Source of the DNA: an uncultured Deefgea sp.
Lineage (GTDB): Bacteria > Pseudomonadota > Gammaproteobacteria > Burkholderiales > Chitinibacteraceae
Length of the DNA: 64,000 nt
Assembly (NCBI RefSeq): GCF_947072475.1
Contig: NZ_CAMTIA010000007.1
Span: 1 to 64,000, forward strand
Direction of reading: 5' to 3'
The notes beneath the pieces are model-generated. The model saw nothing but the letters and a program-made list of their open reading frames with translations. It was not told the origin of the DNA and did no database searches. How positions within the stretch are numbered: the stretch's first letter is position 1; each line of letters opens with the position of its first letter. Shown here one piece after another: positions 8,440 to 17,326 of the stretch. A program made the translations under genes and the position numbers.

Positions 8440-10476
8440 ATGATGACCTCAAATACACACACCTTCCGCCGCGCCCTCTTTGATTTATTATCATCGATGC
8501 GTTTTGCAATTAGTTTATTAACACTACTTGCGATTGCCTCAATTATTGGTACCGTGCTCAAGCAAAATGAGCCTTATGTTAATTATCGTGTTGAGTTTGG
8601 GGATTTTTGGTTTAGCATTTTTGAACCACTTGGCTTATTCGATGTTTATCATTCGATCTGGTTTTTGCTTATTTTAGCATTTTTGGTTTTTTCAACCTGC
8701 CTGTGTATTTGGCGACATTTTCCGGGTGTCATGCGGGAAATACGTAGTTACCGTGACAAAGCCAGCGCCAATTCTTTGCGTTTAATGTCGCATCATCACG
8801 AAATCAATCAGCCACTCGAACAAGAACAAGTTTGCCAACATCTCACTGAGCATGGTTATCGCTACCGATTGCGAATCGACGGTGATGCGACCTTAATTGC
8901 CGCTAAAAAAGGCAGTTGGCAGCGGCTGGGGTATTTATTTACCCACTCTGCCATTGTGGTTATTTGTATTGGCGGTTTAATGGACGGCAATTTACCATTA
9001 AAAGTCATGGAAATGCTGAACATTAAAACCGCAGAAACGCGCAATGTGCCGCAAAGTCAAATTCCTGAAATGTCCCGCCTCGCGTCAAATAATTTGTCTT
9101 TCCGTGGCAATGTGAGTTTAAGTGAGGGTAGCTCTGCCAGCGTGGTATTTCTTAATTCTGGCAATGGCTATTTTGTTCAAGAATTACCTTTTATTTTAAA
9201 ACTGAATAAATTTCATATTGAACATTATTCAACCGGTATGCCTAAATTGTTTGCCAGTGATATTGATGTGCTGGATATTAAAACTGGCAAAGTCATTCAA
9301 AGTGGCACCATTAAAGTGAACCATCCTTTAGTTGTGGATGGCGTTGCTATTTATCAAGCCAGCTTTGGCGATGGCGGTTCTGGACTTGAGTTTGTGCAAT
9401 GGGATTTATTGAGCAATGCCAAATCCAAATTGGCGGCTCAATCGCAAACCGAACTTGCGCTCACGGCAGGCCAAGCCAATTACCGCCTCGAAATTGGCGA
9501 TCTACGTCCCTTTAATATTGAAACCCTAGATAAAACCGCGACGACGGGTGACACCTCCGCCGTTGCCGTTTCGCCACTGCAAACCGCGTTAGCATCTGCG
9601 CAATCGGTGCAAGGCGATCGGAACGTGCGTAATTTAGGGCCAACGATTCAATTTAAAGTGCGGGATGATCGTGGGCAAGCGGTTGAATATCAGAACTATA
9701 TGCAGCCGTTTATAGAAAATGACAGCAGCTATTTCATTACAGGTATGCGCCGAGAAGTCGCTTCAGCATTTGCATTTACACGTATACCTCTAGATCAAGA
9801 TATGCAACTTGATGCTTTTATGCGCTTTAGATCGACGATTTTAAATGAACATTTACATGCTGATATTACGAAAAGAACTGCGGCCAAAGCCTTAAAAGCT
9901 GGCGGTGTTTCCGCGAGTGGCGAGGCGCAGTTTGCTGAAATTGCTGAGGGCGTGTTGTTTCAATTTAGCCAAGGCGGTTTCCCGGCGATTGAAAGCTTCT
10001 TAGAGAAAAAAGTACCGCAGGCTGAGCGCCAAGTGGTCGCGCAAACTTACCTTAAAATACTGCAAAGTGCCGCAATCGATGCGATGGAGCTAGCCCAAGC
10101 GCAAGCGGGCCTGCCAGTCACGCCAACCGATAATATGCAGTATCGCTTTTTGATGGATAGTTTGGTCGCCACCAGCAGTTTGTTTGATTACGGCTCACCG
10201 GCTATTTTGCAACTCACCGGCTTTAACGAGGTGAAATCGAGTGGTTTTCAACTCACCCGCTCGCCCGGTAAAAACGTAGTCTATTTAGGCTCTTTGTTGT
10301 TAATCATCGGAATTTTCTGCATGTTTTATATTCGAGAAAATCGTCTATGGATCAGAATTAGTCCGCATTCAACCTTGATCGCCATGAGTAGCAATCGCAA
10401 AACCGACGATTTAAATCGTGAGTTTGCCGCCCATATCGAGCACCTTGCACCAAACCAGCAACAAGCCCCACTTTGA
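8440..10476 (+). CDS. resB: ResB/Ccs1, System II cytochrome c biogenesis protein
   Basis: A 678-residue inner-membrane protein that with CcsA delivers and attaches haem to apocytochromes c. The N-terminus (LLSSMRFAISLLTLLAIASIIG near 14-35) is the typical first membrane helix of ResB, followed by a second near 67-90, a third near 163-180, a long periplasmic region (about 180-610) and a final helix near 618-640. Length fits the family. ATG at 8440 or 8443 abuts a terminator and lacks an evident ribosome site. It is followed by ccsA 10 bp after its stop. Confidence 0.94.
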   Translation: MMTSNTHTFRRALFDLLSSMRFAISLLTLLAIASIIGTVLKQNEPYVNYRVEFGDFWFSIFEPLGLFDVYHSIWFLLILAFLVFSTCLCIWRHFPGVMREIRSYRDKASANSLRLMSHHHEINQPLEQEQVCQHLTEHGYRYRLRIDGDATLIAAKKGSWQRLGYLFTHSAIVVICIGGLMDGNLPLKVMEMLNIKTAETRNVPQSQIPEMSRLASNNLSFRGNVSLSEGSSASVVFLNSGNGYFVQELPFILKLNKFHIEHYSTGMPKLFASDIDVLDIKTGKVIQSGTIKVNHPLVVDGVAIYQASFGDGGSGLEFVQWDLLSNAKSKLAAQSQTELALTAGQANYRLEIGDLRPFNIETLDKTATTGDTSAVAVSPLQTALASAQSVQGDRNVRNLGPTIQFKVRDDRGQAVEYQNYMQPFIENDSSYFITGMRREVASAFAFTRIPLDQDMQLDAFMRFRSTILNEHLHADITKRTAAKALKAGGVSASGEAQFAEIAEGVLFQFSQGGFPAIESFLEKKVPQAERQVVAQTYLKILQSAAIDAMELAQAQAGLPVTPTDNMQYRFLMDSLVATSSLFDYGSPAILQLTGFNEVKSSGFQLTRSPGKNVVYLGSLLLIIGIFCMFYIRENRLWIRISPHSTLIAMSSNRKTDDLNREFAAHIEHLAPNQQQAPL

Positions 10477-10486
10477 GAGCCTTTGT

Positions 10487-11614
10487 ATGAATTCGCTAAG
10501 TTTGAAAAATCGCCGTTTTAATACTGCTGATGTGCTGTTTACGCTGTTTATCGTGGTAACAGCCTTGGTTTCGTGGCAGAAATACCACAGCTTTCTCGAC
10601 TATTATGAGCAGGGTATTTTAATTGGCTCCGTCGCCGGTTTGTGTTGGTTTGGCTGGTTTTGGCCGGCGATGCGGGTGTTCTTTCCCGTGTGCGGCATTA
10701 TTGCGCTCGGTGCCATTGAGCTCTATGCCGGTGACTTAAGCCGTGGGCAAACTGAGTTTTGGCTGAAGTATCTACTCTCGAGTCAATCGGCAGTGATGTG
10801 GATGTGCGTGCTGTTTTTCCTGGCCACCATCCTGTATTGGATTGGTTTATTACGCCAATCGGCCACCGCACTGAGTATTGCTTCGGGCTTAACATGGGCT
10901 GCGGCTGGCGCAGCGATGATTTCAAAACTGGTTCGCTGGTATGAAAGCTATTTAATCGGAGCCGATGTCGGGCATATTCCGGTCTCCAATTTATATGAAG
11001 TCTTCATCCTATTTTGCTTGATGACGGCTTTAATGTATCTGTATTACGAAGCGCAATTTGCCGCCAAAACCATGGGCGCTTTTGTGCTCTTGGTGATTTC
11101 TGCGGCAGTGGGTTTTATTATTTGGTACTCACTCGATCGCCAAGCGCATGAGATTCAACCGCTGATTCCTGCGCTGCAATCGTGGTGGATGAAAATCCAC
11201 GTCCCGGCCAATTTTGTCGGTTATGGCAGTTTTGCGATTGCCTCAATGCTGGGTGTCGCGCAACTACTCTCTGCTCGCGGCATTCTCACGAATAAGCTAC
11301 CCAGTTACGACACCTTGGGCGAGGTAATGTACAAGGCGATTGCCGTCGGATTTTTGTTTTTTACCATCGCCACCGTACTCGGTGCGATGTGGGCTGCAGA
11401 TGCTTGGGGTGGATACTGGAGCTGGGATCCAAAAGAAACTTGGGCGCTGATCGTTTGGCTCAATTATGCCGCTTGGTTACACGTTCGTTTAATCAAAGGC
11501 TGGCGAGGTGATATTTTGGCGTGGTGGGCGGTTATTGGGCTGTTTGTTACTACGTTTGCCTTTATCGGCGTCAATATGTTTTTATCCGGGCTGCACTCTT
11601 ACGGCGGGCTCTAA
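10487..11614 (+). CDS. ccsA: CcsA/ResC, System II cytochrome c synthase subunit
   Basis: A 375-residue multi-helix membrane protein that handles haem for cytochrome c assembly. The tryptophan-rich haem-handling motif WGGYWSWDPKE is clear near residue 311, followed by TWALIVWLNYAAWLH. Start ATG 10487 is chosen because it lies just after the resB stop (10476) with GAGAG upstream and gives a normal N-terminus; an upstream in-frame start would overlap resB. It is the last gene of the c4-resB-ccsA group. Confidence 0.95.
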   Translation: MNSLSLKNRRFNTADVLFTLFIVVTALVSWQKYHSFLDYYEQGILIGSVAGLCWFGWFWPAMRVFFPVCGIIALGAIELYAGDLSRGQTEFWLKYLLSSQSAVMWMCVLFFLATILYWIGLLRQSATALSIASGLTWAAAGAAMISKLVRWYESYLIGADVGHIPVSNLYEVFILFCLMTALMYLYYEAQFAAKTMGAFVLLVISAAVGFIIWYSLDRQAHEIQPLIPALQSWWMKIHVPANFVGYGSFAIASMLGVAQLLSARGILTNKLPSYDTLGEVMYKAIAVGFLFFTIATVLGAMWAADAWGGYWSWDPKETWALIVWLNYAAWLHVRLIKGWRGDILAWWAVIGLFVTTFAFIGVNMFLSGLHSYGGL

Positions 11615-11626
11615 ATAACGACAGAT

Positions 11627-11659
11627 TAAAAGCCGCTCATCTTATGGGCGGCTTTTTTT
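11627..11659 (+). terminator. Rho-independent terminator after ccsA
   Basis: AAAAGCCGCTCAT pairs with ATGGGCGGCTTTT around a CTT loop and is followed by further T residues, 13 bp after the ccsA stop. Confidence 0.93.
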
Positions 11660-11716
11660 ATTGCACTGCAACCATGACAAGGTCTTGAATGAATAAACAC
11701 ATTCTGCGAGGTCACC

Positions 11717-11974
11717 ATGGAAAGCACTTTTTATGAAAAAACCGCCGCTGGCATTAGCGAAATCAGCACACGTAGCCAGCAGCTTAATTTTAAAGAGCGG
11801 CAACTGCTGATCTTGATCGACGGCAAAATCAGTGTTGCGGCGCTCACTCAACTGATGCCGCTGGCTGATCTACTCCTGAGGCTAGAAAAACTACAAATGG
11901 CGGGCATGATTACATGCTCAGTGGCCAAACAAGGCAAAAAGACCGCATTCACCGAAAAATCTTTAGACCCATAG
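11717..11974 (+). CDS. Small uncharacterised protein, paralogue of the next gene
   Basis: An 85-residue soluble protein that I cannot name. Its first 45 residues (F-x-KT-x-AG-x-SE-x-x-TRS then RQLLILIDGKISV) match the N-terminus of the gene at 12278 almost position for position, so the two share a small domain followed by a short helical tail. Similar proteins with a TR...L-x-LLIL-DG pattern occur in other betaproteobacteria as conserved hypotheticals. ATG 11717 has AGGTCACC upstream. It lies alone between the ccsA terminator and a 300-bp gap. Confidence 0.75.
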   Translation: MESTFYEKTAAGISEISTRSQQLNFKERQLLILIDGKISVAALTQLMPLADLLLRLEKLQMAGMITCSVAKQGKKTAFTEKSLDP

Positions 11975-12277
11975 CAAAACCGCATGACAAGCAGAGGTTT
12001 TAGTTCAAAAAGTTGCCGCTTTACAACACTTATTAGCCTGCCATTTCATTTGATTTTCGATCAAAACGCGTTTCAATCGGGCCGCAAGCTCAGTTCAAAA
12101 TAAGCCCTAAAGCATTAAAATCTAAGTCATTTATGCCATCAAGAATCAATATTCAACAACGGATCACGCCCCTAAGCATGATCCATCGCAGGATAAATTT
12201 TCAATCACAAGGCGTATACCCGATACCATTAGATTCTAATTATATGTAAGCTGAGGAAAAGGTATACCGAGGTAGTA
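11975..12277. other. Intergenic region upstream of the second paralogue
   Basis: No gene is supported. The stretch is AT-rich (for example ATTAGATTCTAATTATATG at 12229-12246) and carries two GTATACC motifs at 12214 and 12262 flanking that AT-rich core, just before the gene at 12278. This looks like a promoter or operator region, but I cannot name a regulator. Confidence 0.45.
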
Positions 12278-12808
12278 ATGAATCACAATTCTATTTTCAG
12301 CAAAACCGACGCGGGCTTTAGCGAAGTCAAAACCCGTAGCCCAGGCTTTCCGATTCGATTGCGACAACTGTTAATCATGATCGATGGCCAGAAACGCGTT
12401 GAAGAGCTACTCGCATTACAGCCCGATGGCAATGAGCTGCAAAAACAATTACAGCAATTGATGGATTTACATCTCATTCTTGAGCACGCCGGTTACGCAA
12501 GCCATACGCCGTCAGCGCCTATACCGCCATCACCAGCCACACAATCCATTGCTAGCGCAACACCGGCGAGCCGAACACTACCTAGCGCGAGTGCCAGACT
12601 CAAAATTCGCCGCATCATCCATATGACCGACCAAGCGTATTTATCCAATAAGCTTGAATTTATGCTGAGCGATGTATTTGACGCGCTAAGCAGCTACGAC
12701 GAGCTACAATTTTGCATTGATCGCTGGCAAAAAGCCTTAAAAGAAGCTGGCCACCGCGATATGGCCGAGGCTTATCTCTATCAAGTTAAAGCGGCGATGG
12801 CGAGCTAA
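12278..12808 (+). CDS. Uncharacterised protein with shared N-terminal domain and C-terminal helical domain
   Basis: A 176-residue soluble protein. Residues 1-60 repeat the domain of the upstream paralogue (F-S-KT-D-AG-F-SE-V-K-TRS, RLRQLLIMIDGQKRVEELL); residues 70-110 are a Pro/Ala/Ser-rich linker; residues 115-176 are helical and acidic. The domain fused to a linker and helical tail suggests a regulatory or scaffolding protein, but no function is assigned. A ribosome-site-like GAGGTAGT precedes ATG 12278. Its 3' end overlaps the convergent G3E GTPase gene by 23 bp. Confidence 0.75.
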   Translation: MNHNSIFSKTDAGFSEVKTRSPGFPIRLRQLLIMIDGQKRVEELLALQPDGNELQKQLQQLMDLHLILEHAGYASHTPSAPIPPSPATQSIASATPASRTLPSASARLKIRRIIHMTDQAYLSNKLEFMLSDVFDALSSYDELQFCIDRWQKALKEAGHRDMAEAYLYQVKAAMAS

Positions 12809-13862
12809 TGAGTGTTGCCAGCAAAGCTTGCTGCAACGGTTGCCAATCGGGTGCTGGATCGCTCTGCACAATCACCTCAAAACGACTATCACGCCGATAA
12901 GCCGCAGGCGCGGCACTGGTCATGCTGTCGACCCAATCCAAGCGATACCAATCGCGCTCAGTATGAAAAATTCCTTTAGCGCGAGTCAGCCCCTGCAGAT
13001 TTAAATCACTATTTTGCGACAGTGCCGTCAATAAATCCGCCACCTTGCGACTACTAAAAACCACTTCCGGCGGGAAAATCCAGCCACAGCTATGCGAGCC
13101 TAGGCTCGATTGCATTTTACAAATGGGCCAGCTCGTCACTTCGGCCTCCATATCAGTCGATTTGCTGACGACTGAGGAATGGATTTGCTGACTCGAAGTG
13201 TAGCGCCCCACTTGGGCATGCGCGCCCGAATGCTGCACCGGCCAACGCTCAGGGTGTAACTCTAAATCAAGTAAGCCAAGGTCAAACTGCCCCTTAATCG
13301 CCCGCGTAATGGCCAGCTTAGGCGGAAAGAAAGCCGCAGCCATCGCCTCAGCGCGCACAATTTGCGCTTCATCGGCCACATCGCACTTATTATTCACCAA
13401 GACATCGGCCAATTGCAACTGATCGCGCCAAGTTTCGTGCGAGTAATAACGCGAATCTTCCAACTGCCGAGGATCGAGCAAGCACACCACCGCCCGCACT
13501 TCAAAAGCGCTAGCGAGCATCGGATCACGTAGCAAATCAATAATACCCGCTGGATGTCCCAAGCCAGAAGGCTCAATCAATAAGCGATCTGGACGTATAC
13601 CCCTTGCCAACTTCCCCAGAGTTACCCGCAGCATCGGGCTGGTGGTACAGCAGATACAACCGCCGGGCACTTCGGCCACTTGCAAGCCATCGCCAGCGCT
13701 CGACAACGTCGCACCATCAATGCCGACCTCGCCAAATTCATTCACGACAATCGCCCAATATTCATCGGCCGGCTTTTGTGCCAGCAAATTCATCAATGCC
13801 GTGGTTTTACCAACCCCTAAAAAGCCGGTGATTAAATTAACGGGGATTACGCTGCTTGTCAT
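12786..13862 (-). CDS. CobW/ZNG1-type G3E GTPase (metal chaperone family)
   Basis: A 358-residue COG0523 protein. It has Walker A GFLGVGKT at 13-20, the family signature GGCICC (CxCC metal site) near 67-72, and a later CobW C-terminal domain. Members insert or deliver metals (zinc, cobalt) to client enzymes at the expense of GTP; the metal here cannot be told from sequence. The central insert (about 200-250) is His- and Ser-rich. Start ATG 13862 is followed by the typical N-terminus VIPVNLITGFLG. No zinc-uptake genes lie nearby, so regulation by Zur is not evident. Confidence 0.88.
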   Translation of the reverse strand: MTSSVIPVNLITGFLGVGKTTALMNLLAQKPADEYWAIVVNEFGEVGIDGATLSSAGDGLQVAEVPGGCICCTTSPMLRVTLGKLARGIRPDRLLIEPSGLGHPAGIIDLLRDPMLASAFEVRAVVCLLDPRQLEDSRYYSHETWRDQLQLADVLVNNKCDVADEAQIVRAEAMAAAFFPPKLAITRAIKGQFDLGLLDLELHPERWPVQHSGAHAQVGRYTSSQQIHSSVVSKSTDMEAEVTSWPICKMQSSLGSHSCGWIFPPEVVFSSRKVADLLTALSQNSDLNLQGLTRAKGIFHTERDWYRLDWVDSMTSAAPAAYRRDSRFEVIVQSDPAPDWQPLQQALLATLISSPSPL

Positions 13863-13876
13863 GAAATTTATCCATA

Positions 13877-13922
13877 GGTATATAGCCCAAAGCCATTCTG
13901 CACATTATTCAGAATGAAATAC
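13877..13922. repeat. GGGTATA-family intergenic palindrome (weaker copy)
   Basis: GGTATATAGCC at the left, CATTCTG/CAGAATG as inner arms, and AATACTT at the right, 46 bp in all, filling the gap between the G3E GTPase start and the pth stop. Architecture and length match the other copies, but the inner arms differ. Confidence 0.45.
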
Positions 13923-14537
13923 TTAACTTTTCGTTGGCTCTGGCTTATGTTCACGCTTTTTTGAATCGTCAGTATGCAAGATGCTCATTGCAGCACCTGT
14001 TTCGCCAACCACGATCTTTGGCATCACCAGCAAAGACTTATTAATGGCATCATCGATCAAGTCTTGTTCTTCACGCCGTGGTGGCTTGAGCACAAAATTG
14101 GCGACTTCATTTTTATTACCCGGGTGGCCGATCCCTAGGCGCAAACGCCAAAAATCAGCCGTCGATAGATGAGACTGAATGTCTTTTAAGCCATTATGTC
14201 CACCATTACCCCCGCCTTTTTTCAGCTTCACTAAGCCCGGAGCAATATCGAGTTCATCGTGGACGACTAAAATTTCATCCGGCATGATTTTATAAAACTG
14301 CGCCAATGCCACCACCGCCAAACCGCTGCGATTCATAAAAGTTTGCGGCTGCAATAACCAAACATCGTGATTAGCGATTTTAACTTTGCCACACAGCCCA
14401 TGAAATTTGCTGTCGTGGCGTAAAAAACTCTGTCCATCACGTGCTAAAAAATCGAGTAACCAAAATCCGGCATTATGCCGCGTTGCCGCATATTCACCAC
14501 CCGGATTACCCAAACCTACGATTAACTTAATCGCCAT
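13923..14537 (-). CDS. pth: Peptidyl-tRNA hydrolase
   Basis: A 204-residue enzyme that releases tRNA from stalled peptidyl-tRNA. It opens with the family signature [19 protein letters not shown] containing the catalytic His at residue 21; N11 and the Asp in HDELDI (about 93) are also conserved. ATG 14537 is chosen because GAGGAAAATAAG precedes it and the resulting N-terminus matches the family; upstream in-frame codons are not needed. It lies downstream of rplY, the usual rplY-pth pairing, although a terminator separates them. Confidence 0.96.
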   Translation of the reverse strand: MAIKLIVGLGNPGGEYAATRHNAGFWLLDFLARDGQSFLRHDSKFHGLCGKVKIANHDVWLLQPQTFMNRSGLAVVALAQFYKIMPDEILVVHDELDIAPGLVKLKKGGGNGGHNGLKDIQSHLSTADFWRLRLGIGHPGNKNEVANFVLKPPRREEQDLIDDAINKSLLVMPKIVVGETGAAMSILHTDDSKKREHKPEPTKS

Positions 14538-14612
14538 CTTATTTTCCTCAGTCTCGAGTACACAATCACGACCAGACTCAGTACACCACACCAATCAATC
14601 TTGAGTAGACAT

Positions 14613-14640
14613 AAAAAAAACCCGCTGAATCAGCGGGTTT
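14613..14640 (-). terminator. Rho-independent terminator downstream of rplY
   Basis: On the minus strand AAACCCGCTGATTCAGCGGG forms a near-perfect stem followed by eight T residues. It is between the rplY stop (14661) and the pth start (14537), so pth needs read-through or its own promoter. Confidence 0.92.
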
Positions 14641-14660
14641 GATGAACTGCGAAGGTTAAA

Positions 14661-15239
14661 TTAACCTTTAGCGCCGTTCAACATAGAAACGGCCAAGTCA
14701 GCATCGCGAAGTAACGATACTAATTGAACGCCTTCTGGCAATACGATGTCAGATAAGTGAACTGACAAGTTACCCACTGCCAATTTAGACTGGTCAACAG
14801 TAATGAATTCAGGCAGTTTCGAAGCAACGCAACGAACCATAACTTCTTTCAATACATTGCTGATCGCGCCGCCTTGCATTTTAACGCCGAGGCAAACATC
14901 GCCATCAACGAAGTGCAATGGCACACGCAATTCAACAACAGACTCAGCGCTAACGCGTTGGAAGTCGATGTGTAGAACTTGTTGTTTGAACGGATGGTAT
15001 TGAACAGCACGAACCAAAACTTGTTCCGCAGCACCGTCATCAACCGACAATTGGATCAATGCAGTGTGGAATTTTTCGTCTTGCAATGTGTAATACATGC
15101 TGTTGTGATCCAAGTTGATCGCAACGGCTTCAGCAGCACCACCGTAAACGATACCTGGCAATTTGCCGGCTTTACGCAGGCGGCGGCTCGCACCAGTGCC
15201 CTGCTGTGCGCGGCTTGTAGCTTTTAATTCAAAAGTCAT
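14661..15239 (-). CDS. rplY: 50S ribosomal protein L25 (long CTC/TL5 form)
   Basis: A 192-residue 5S rRNA-binding protein: an N-terminal L25 domain (about 1-90, starting FELKATSRAQQGTGASRRLR) plus the C-terminal beta domain of the CTC/TL5 type, unlike the short E. coli L25. ATG 15239 is preferred over ATG 15245 because GGAG stands seven bases before it and only one base before the other. It lies downstream of prs, the usual prs-rplY-pth order. Confidence 0.96.
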   Translation of the reverse strand: MTFELKATSRAQQGTGASRRLRKAGKLPGIVYGGAAEAVAINLDHNSMYYTLQDEKFHTALIQLSVDDGAAEQVLVRAVQYHPFKQQVLHIDFQRVSAESVVELRVPLHFVDGDVCLGVKMQGGAISNVLKEVMVRCVASKLPEFITVDQSKLAVGNLSVHLSDIVLPEGVQLVSLLRDADLAVSMLNGAKG

Positions 15240-15258
15240 TGTCATACTCCAGTACAGA

Positions 15259-15295
15259 TAAAAACATCAGCCCCCCGCGACCAGAGAAGCTGATG
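15259..15295 (-). terminator. Terminator-like hairpin between prs and rplY
   Basis: On the minus strand CATCAGC and GCTGATG enclose a 17-base loop and are followed by TTTTTAT, 20 bp before the rplY start. Position and T run suggest partial termination or attenuation between prs and rplY. Confidence 0.6.
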
Positions 15296-15354
15296 ATTCG
15301 AGGGAAAATCCCTCTGAATTCTTGCTGGTTTACCGAGGCAAACCCGATGGTGCA

Positions 15355-16305
15355 TCAATCAACGAATAGACTAGAAACCGATTCTTCGTTATTGATACGG
15401 CGCATCGTCTCTGCCAGTAAACCGGCAATCGACACCACACGAACACGGCCGCTGGCTTGACCCAATTCGCTAACTGGGATGGTGTCAGTAACAACCACTT
15501 CATCCAGTTCAGATTGCATGATGCGATCGACAGCAGCACCAGAAAACACCGCATGCGTGGCATACGCCATTACACGATTAGCACCGAATTTTTTCAACGC
15601 TTCAGCGGCTTTACACAATGTATTGGCGGTATCGATCATGTCGTCGATAATCACGCAATCGCGGCCTTTCACATCACCGATGATGTGCATCACTTCGGCC
15701 ACATTGGCTTTTGGACGACGCTTATCAATAATCGCCATATCTACACCAAGCTGTTTGGCCATTGCGCGAGCGCGCAATACACCACCCACATCGGGCGATA
15801 CAATCATCAGGTTTTCGTAATTTTTGGCGCGGATATCAGCTAGCAACACCGGAGTGGAATAAATATTATCCACTGGGATATCAAAAAAGCCTTGAATTTG
15901 GTCAGCATGAACATCGACAGTCAATACACGATCAACGCCAGCGACTTGCAACATATTGGCAATCACTTTAGCCGAAATCGGTACCCGCGCCGAACGCGGA
16001 CGACGATCTTGGCGAGCATAACCAAAATAAGGTATCGCTGCCGTAATTCGACCTGCTGAAGCGCGTTTTAGCGCATCGACCATCAACATCATTTCCATGA
16101 TGTTGTCGTTCGTCGGTACGCATGTCGATTGCAACACAAACACATCACGACCGCGAACATTTTCCAGTAACTCAACGGTAACTTCACCATCAGAGAAACG
16201 GCCAACGGTAGCGCGTCCTAATGAGATATCCAGATGATTTACTACACGTTCAGCAAGGCGAGGGTTAGCGTTGCCGGTAAATACCATGAGGCTGTCGTAA
16301 GCCAT
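15355..16305 (-). CDS. prs: Ribose-phosphate pyrophosphokinase
   Basis: A 316-residue enzyme making PRPP from ribose 5-phosphate and ATP for nucleotide, histidine and tryptophan synthesis. It begins [16 protein letters not shown] and has RQDRRPRS, the metal-binding [12 protein letters not shown] and the PRPP loop [12 protein letters not shown] (about 216-227). Length is typical. ATG 16305 is chosen for its AGGATTTGGAA upstream; a TTG at 16311 is the alternative. It is preceded by tRNA-Gln and a strong hairpin and followed by rplY. Confidence 0.97.
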   Translation of the reverse strand: MAYDSLMVFTGNANPRLAERVVNHLDISLGRATVGRFSDGEVTVELLENVRGRDVFVLQSTCVPTNDNIMEMMLMVDALKRASAGRITAAIPYFGYARQDRRPRSARVPISAKVIANMLQVAGVDRVLTVDVHADQIQGFFDIPVDNIYSTPVLLADIRAKNYENLMIVSPDVGGVLRARAMAKQLGVDMAIIDKRRPKANVAEVMHIIGDVKGRDCVIIDDMIDTANTLCKAAEALKKFGANRVMAYATHAVFSGAAVDRIMQSELDEVVVTDTIPVSELGQASGRVRVVSIAGLLAETMRRINNEESVSSLFVD

Positions 16306-16326
16306 TTCCAAATCCTGAAAAAACGA

Positions 16327-16357
16327 AAAGCGTGTAATTAATATAATTACACGCTTT
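16327..16357. terminator. Perfect 14-bp bidirectional terminator hairpin between tRNA-Gln and prs
   Basis: AAAGCGTGTAATTA and its exact complement flank a three-base loop. T-rich tracts follow on both strands (TCGTTTTTT on minus, CTTTTT on plus). On the minus strand it ends the tRNA-Gln transcript about 20 bp before the prs start codon. Confidence 0.9.
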
Positions 16358-16368
16358 CTTTTTATAGG

Positions 16369-16445
16369 TGGCAGGGGAAGAAGGATTCGAACCTTCGCAT
16401 GCTGGAATCAAAATCCAGTGCCTTAACCAACTTGGCGACTCCCCT
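16369..16445 (-). tRNA. tRNA-Gln (anticodon TTG)
   Basis: A 77-base cloverleaf on the minus strand. The acceptor stem AGGGGAG/TTCCCCT is followed by G and an encoded CCA; the anticodon stem-loop CTGGATTTTGATTCCAG places TTG at the anticodon; the T arm has GGTTCGAATCC. It is between ispE and prs, as in many betaproteobacteria. Confidence 0.96.
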
Positions 16446-16465
16446 AGCGATTTTTTGCTAATGAA

Positions 16466-17326
16466 TTACTTAGCGTACTCGTATAACGGATGACGATCTA
16501 ACGTTGAGACGACCAATCCGCTGATACTTTCAAGAAGGCCGGATAATACAGCATCTGCAGCAGCTTGTGAAGGCATTTCTACAAATACACAACTACCTGA
16601 TCCGGTCATTCTCGCATCACCAAACGGCTTTAATAAAGCCAGCTGCTCAGCGATCTCTGGGTATTGACGAACAGCGCACGCTTGCAAATCATTACGTGTA
16701 ACTGCCTCTTCAAGGTCGCCAACTTTAATAGAGGGGCTGTTTCTTGTCAAGAGAGGGTCTTTAAAAATTTCAGGGGTAGAAACATGCACCGGGGGGTGCA
16801 AAATCACAAAATAACGCGGTGGCGTTGCAATCGCCGTCATGATTTCGCCTATCCCTTCAACAAAAGCATTTTGCCCAAAAATAAAGAACGGCACATCCGC
16901 GCCTAAACGCAAACCGAGGGTCATTAAATCGGCGCGTGAATAATCTAATTGCCATAGCTGATTTAAAGCCAATAAAACTGTCGCCGCATCGGAGCTGCCG
17001 CCGCCAACCCCTCCCCCCATAGGCAGACGCTTATCGACCCGAATATCCACCCCCCAATCCGATGCCTTCGGCTGCAATAAGCGCGCGGCACGCACCGTTA
17101 AATCTAATTCAGCAGGTACGCCTGGCAAAGGATTGTGGTGAACGATTTGTCCGTCGTGGCGCAGTCGTAACCAGATCGTATCGTGCGCATCAATCAGCTG
17201 AAACACCGATTGCAATAAATGATAGCCATCCTGACGACGACCAATGAGATGCAAAAACAAGTTCAATTTGGCGGGGGCAGGAAAAGCCGCAAAACCCTGC
17301 TCATCCACAATAGGGGTAAAACTCAT
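16466..17326 (-). CDS. ispE: 4-diphosphocytidyl-2-C-methyl-D-erythritol kinase
   Basis: A 286-residue GHMP-family kinase of the non-mevalonate isoprenoid pathway. It begins with PAPAKLNLFLHLIGRRQDGYH and has the ATP loop LPMGGGVGGGSSDAAT near residues 97-112 and the C-terminal motif MTGSGSCVF. ATG 17326 is chosen because its ATGA overlaps the lolB stop by four bases, which implies translational coupling. It is followed by tRNA-Gln and prs, the classical lolB-ispE-tRNA-prs-rplY-pth order. Confidence 0.97.
   Translation of the reverse strand: MSFTPIVDEQGFAAFPAPAKLNLFLHLIGRRQDGYHLLQSVFQLIDAHDTIWLRLRHDGQIVHHNPLPGVPAELDLTVRAARLLQPKASDWGVDIRVDKRLPMGGGVGGGSSDAATVLLALNQLWQLDYSRADLMTLGLRLGADVPFFIFGQNAFVEGIGEIMTAIATPPRYFVILHPPVHVSTPEIFKDPLLTRNSPSIKVGDLEEAVTRNDLQACAVRQYPEIAEQLALLKPFGDARMTGSGSCVFVEMPSQAAADAVLSGLLESISGLVVSTLDRHPLYEYAK

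Noticed and set aside
12209-12268. Two GTATACC motifs flanking an AT-rich core, considered as another member of the GGGTATA palindrome family
   Set aside because: GTATAC is self-complementary, so the apparent arms are partly trivial, and the inner TGTAGCC-like arms are missing. Left as a possible operator only.
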